DNA from: JBDKJS01 sp039806065
GTDB lineage: Bacteria; Bacteroidota; Bacteroidia; AKYH767-A; 2013-40CM-41-45
Assembly (NCBI GenBank): GCA_039806065.1
Contig: JBDKJS010000172.1
Span: 1 to 15,089, forward strand
Reading direction: 5' to 3'
DNA: 15,089 nt
Part shown: positions 14,165-15,089 of the stretch, piece by piece
Numbering within the stretch: the first letter of the stretch is position 1
Layout of the letters: every line of letters begins with the position of its first letter
Made by a program: the position numbers and the translations under genes
The notes under the pieces: model-generated
Databases searched by the model: none
Told to the model about the DNA's origin: nothing
What the model saw: only the letters and a program-made list of their open reading frames with translations

Positions 14165-15034
14165 TTATTTTCTTAACAAACTTCCCTCAGAGGATCTATT
14201 AATATTAAACTGATAACCCAATATGGCTATGGCTTCAAAAAACCAAAAACTATTGCTTGCACGGCCATACCCTTTGCCTTGCACTAGAGTATTGATATAA
14301 TTAGCGCGGCCTCCTTTGCCAGTAAGTTCCAAATATCCATGTTTGAAAAATTCATATCGCAAGCCTGTTTCTAATCCACCAATCACTCCAGAAATTTTCC
14401 AATCATTGTTCACCCTGCTGCCAAAGATGGTTACATCAGTTCTTGGATAGACAAAACCCAATCCCGGTTTTACCACCCATGATAACAGGTGTTTACCGCT
14501 TGTTGCATTTAAAAACTTATACCTTTTCATAAAAGTAAACATGAAAAAATTGGCACCATCTGTATGTTCGTAGTGTAAAAAAGTATTGGGATCTAGAATT
14601 GTATCTTGATCAAAATATTGCCCATTAACATGACCTTTAACTCGCACCTTTTGATAATATTCAACTACATATTTGGCATGATCATAATTGAGTTCAAAGC
14701 CAATATCTTGCTTATCATTTAAAAATGCACCCAATCTTACGCTGTACTGTGGAATGGTTATGTGTGCTACATTTTTAATTTCATCCAACTGTGCTCTATC
14801 ATGAGCTTTGGCTTTATAAACCGTAAAATCGTAAGTATAATAAGTGCCATTTATGAGTTGCGGGTTATCGTTTCTTAAATGAACATTGCCCTTGCTATAC
14901 CAATCCCTATTATATCCCCAGCCGAAATAGTAAGTAGCGTGCTTCCACTTTTCCCCAAAGGAACTAGCCAGGCTTAACAGATTAGGGAGGAAAAAAAACA
15001 GGAGTAAAAATATACGCTTGGTCAATAAATTCAT
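14165..15034 (-). CDS. Predicted outer-membrane beta-barrel protein, function unknown
   Basis: A 289-residue protein with a signal peptide (residues 1-24, a strongly hydrophobic LLLFFFLPNLLSLAS core). The mature chain has many alternating hydrophobic/aromatic strands (ATYYFGWGYNRDWY, YSVRLGAFLNDKQDIGFELNY, NFFMFTFMKRY, SWVVKPGLGFVYP, GLETGLRYEFFKHGYLELTGKGG, FFEAIAILGYQFNI), which fit a porin-like or OmpA-like barrel of eight or more strands. A short polar tail (NRSSEGSLLRK) follows the last strand. No catalytic motif, cysteine pair or metal site is visible. It is the first gene of the window's - strand series; the 151 bases between it and the pseudouridine synthase contain no clear terminator or promoter. 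Function is not recognised. Confidence 0.8.
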   Translation of the reverse strand: MNLLTKRIFLLLFFFLPNLLSLASSFGEKWKHATYYFGWGYNRDWYSKGNVHLRNDNPQLINGTYYTYDFTVYKAKAHDRAQLDEIKNVAHITIPQYSVRLGAFLNDKQDIGFELNYDHAKYVVEYYQKVRVKGHVNGQYFDQDTILDPNTFLHYEHTDGANFFMFTFMKRYKFLNATSGKHLLSWVVKPGLGFVYPRTDVTIFGSRVNNDWKISGVIGGLETGLRYEFFKHGYLELTGKGGRANYINTLVQGKGYGRASNSFWFFEAIAILGYQFNINRSSEGSLLRK

Positions 15035-15089
15035 TTTTTAGCTAAAACAATTGTAAATGCAATTGAAAAAAAAATTAAGTGATTGGTAA

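Overview
The window looks like a chromosomal segment of a member of the Bacteroidota, probably a Chitinophagales/Sphingobacteriales-type organism. Three things point there: genes start without Shine-Dalgarno sequences, several genes have the Bacteroidota promoter form (TTG, about 19-21 bases, TAnnTTTG), and the envelope proteins (AraC tail, HMA/MauE fusion, DUF3347 lipoprotein, signal peptides ending in A-Q) are of Bacteroidota type. The assignment below this level is inference.

Left part (1-6260, all + strand): a copper/heavy-metal handling locus. It begins with the C-terminal end of an AraC-type regulator, then an extremely compact operon: HMA-MauE membrane fusion; secreted HMA protein; secreted barrel-like protein; a 31-residue peptide ending in KKDCCK; an HMA-DUF3347 lipoprotein; a secreted acetolactate-decarboxylase-fold protein that keeps the metal-binding histidines but lacks the catalytic arginine; and a multicopper oxidase whose C-terminus carries a CopB/PcoB-like outer-membrane barrel. 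Gaps between genes are mostly 1-11 bases. No P-type ATPase or RND pump is present in the window, so the visible part is a capture/relay/oxidation system of the envelope rather than an export pump. Three separate CxxC metal-binding modules are predicted at different places in the envelope.

Junction (6261-6494): non-coding, locally GC-rich and full of inverted repeats, followed by a clear intrinsic terminator for the convergent pnp gene. It separates the accessory copper locus from core genes.

Right part (6495-15034, all - strand): core genes. In transcription order: an outer-membrane barrel protein of unknown function, an RluD-type pseudouridine synthase, pruA (proline/glutamate catabolism), fbaB (class I fructose-bisphosphate aldolase), accD (acetyl-CoA carboxylase beta subunit), rpsO (ribosomal protein S15) and pnp (polynucleotide phosphorylase). 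Promoters with the Bacteroidota consensus can be read before pruA, fbaB, rpsO and pnp. The rpsO terminator, the pnp promoter and a pnp leader hairpin are packed into the 161 bases between rpsO and pnp.
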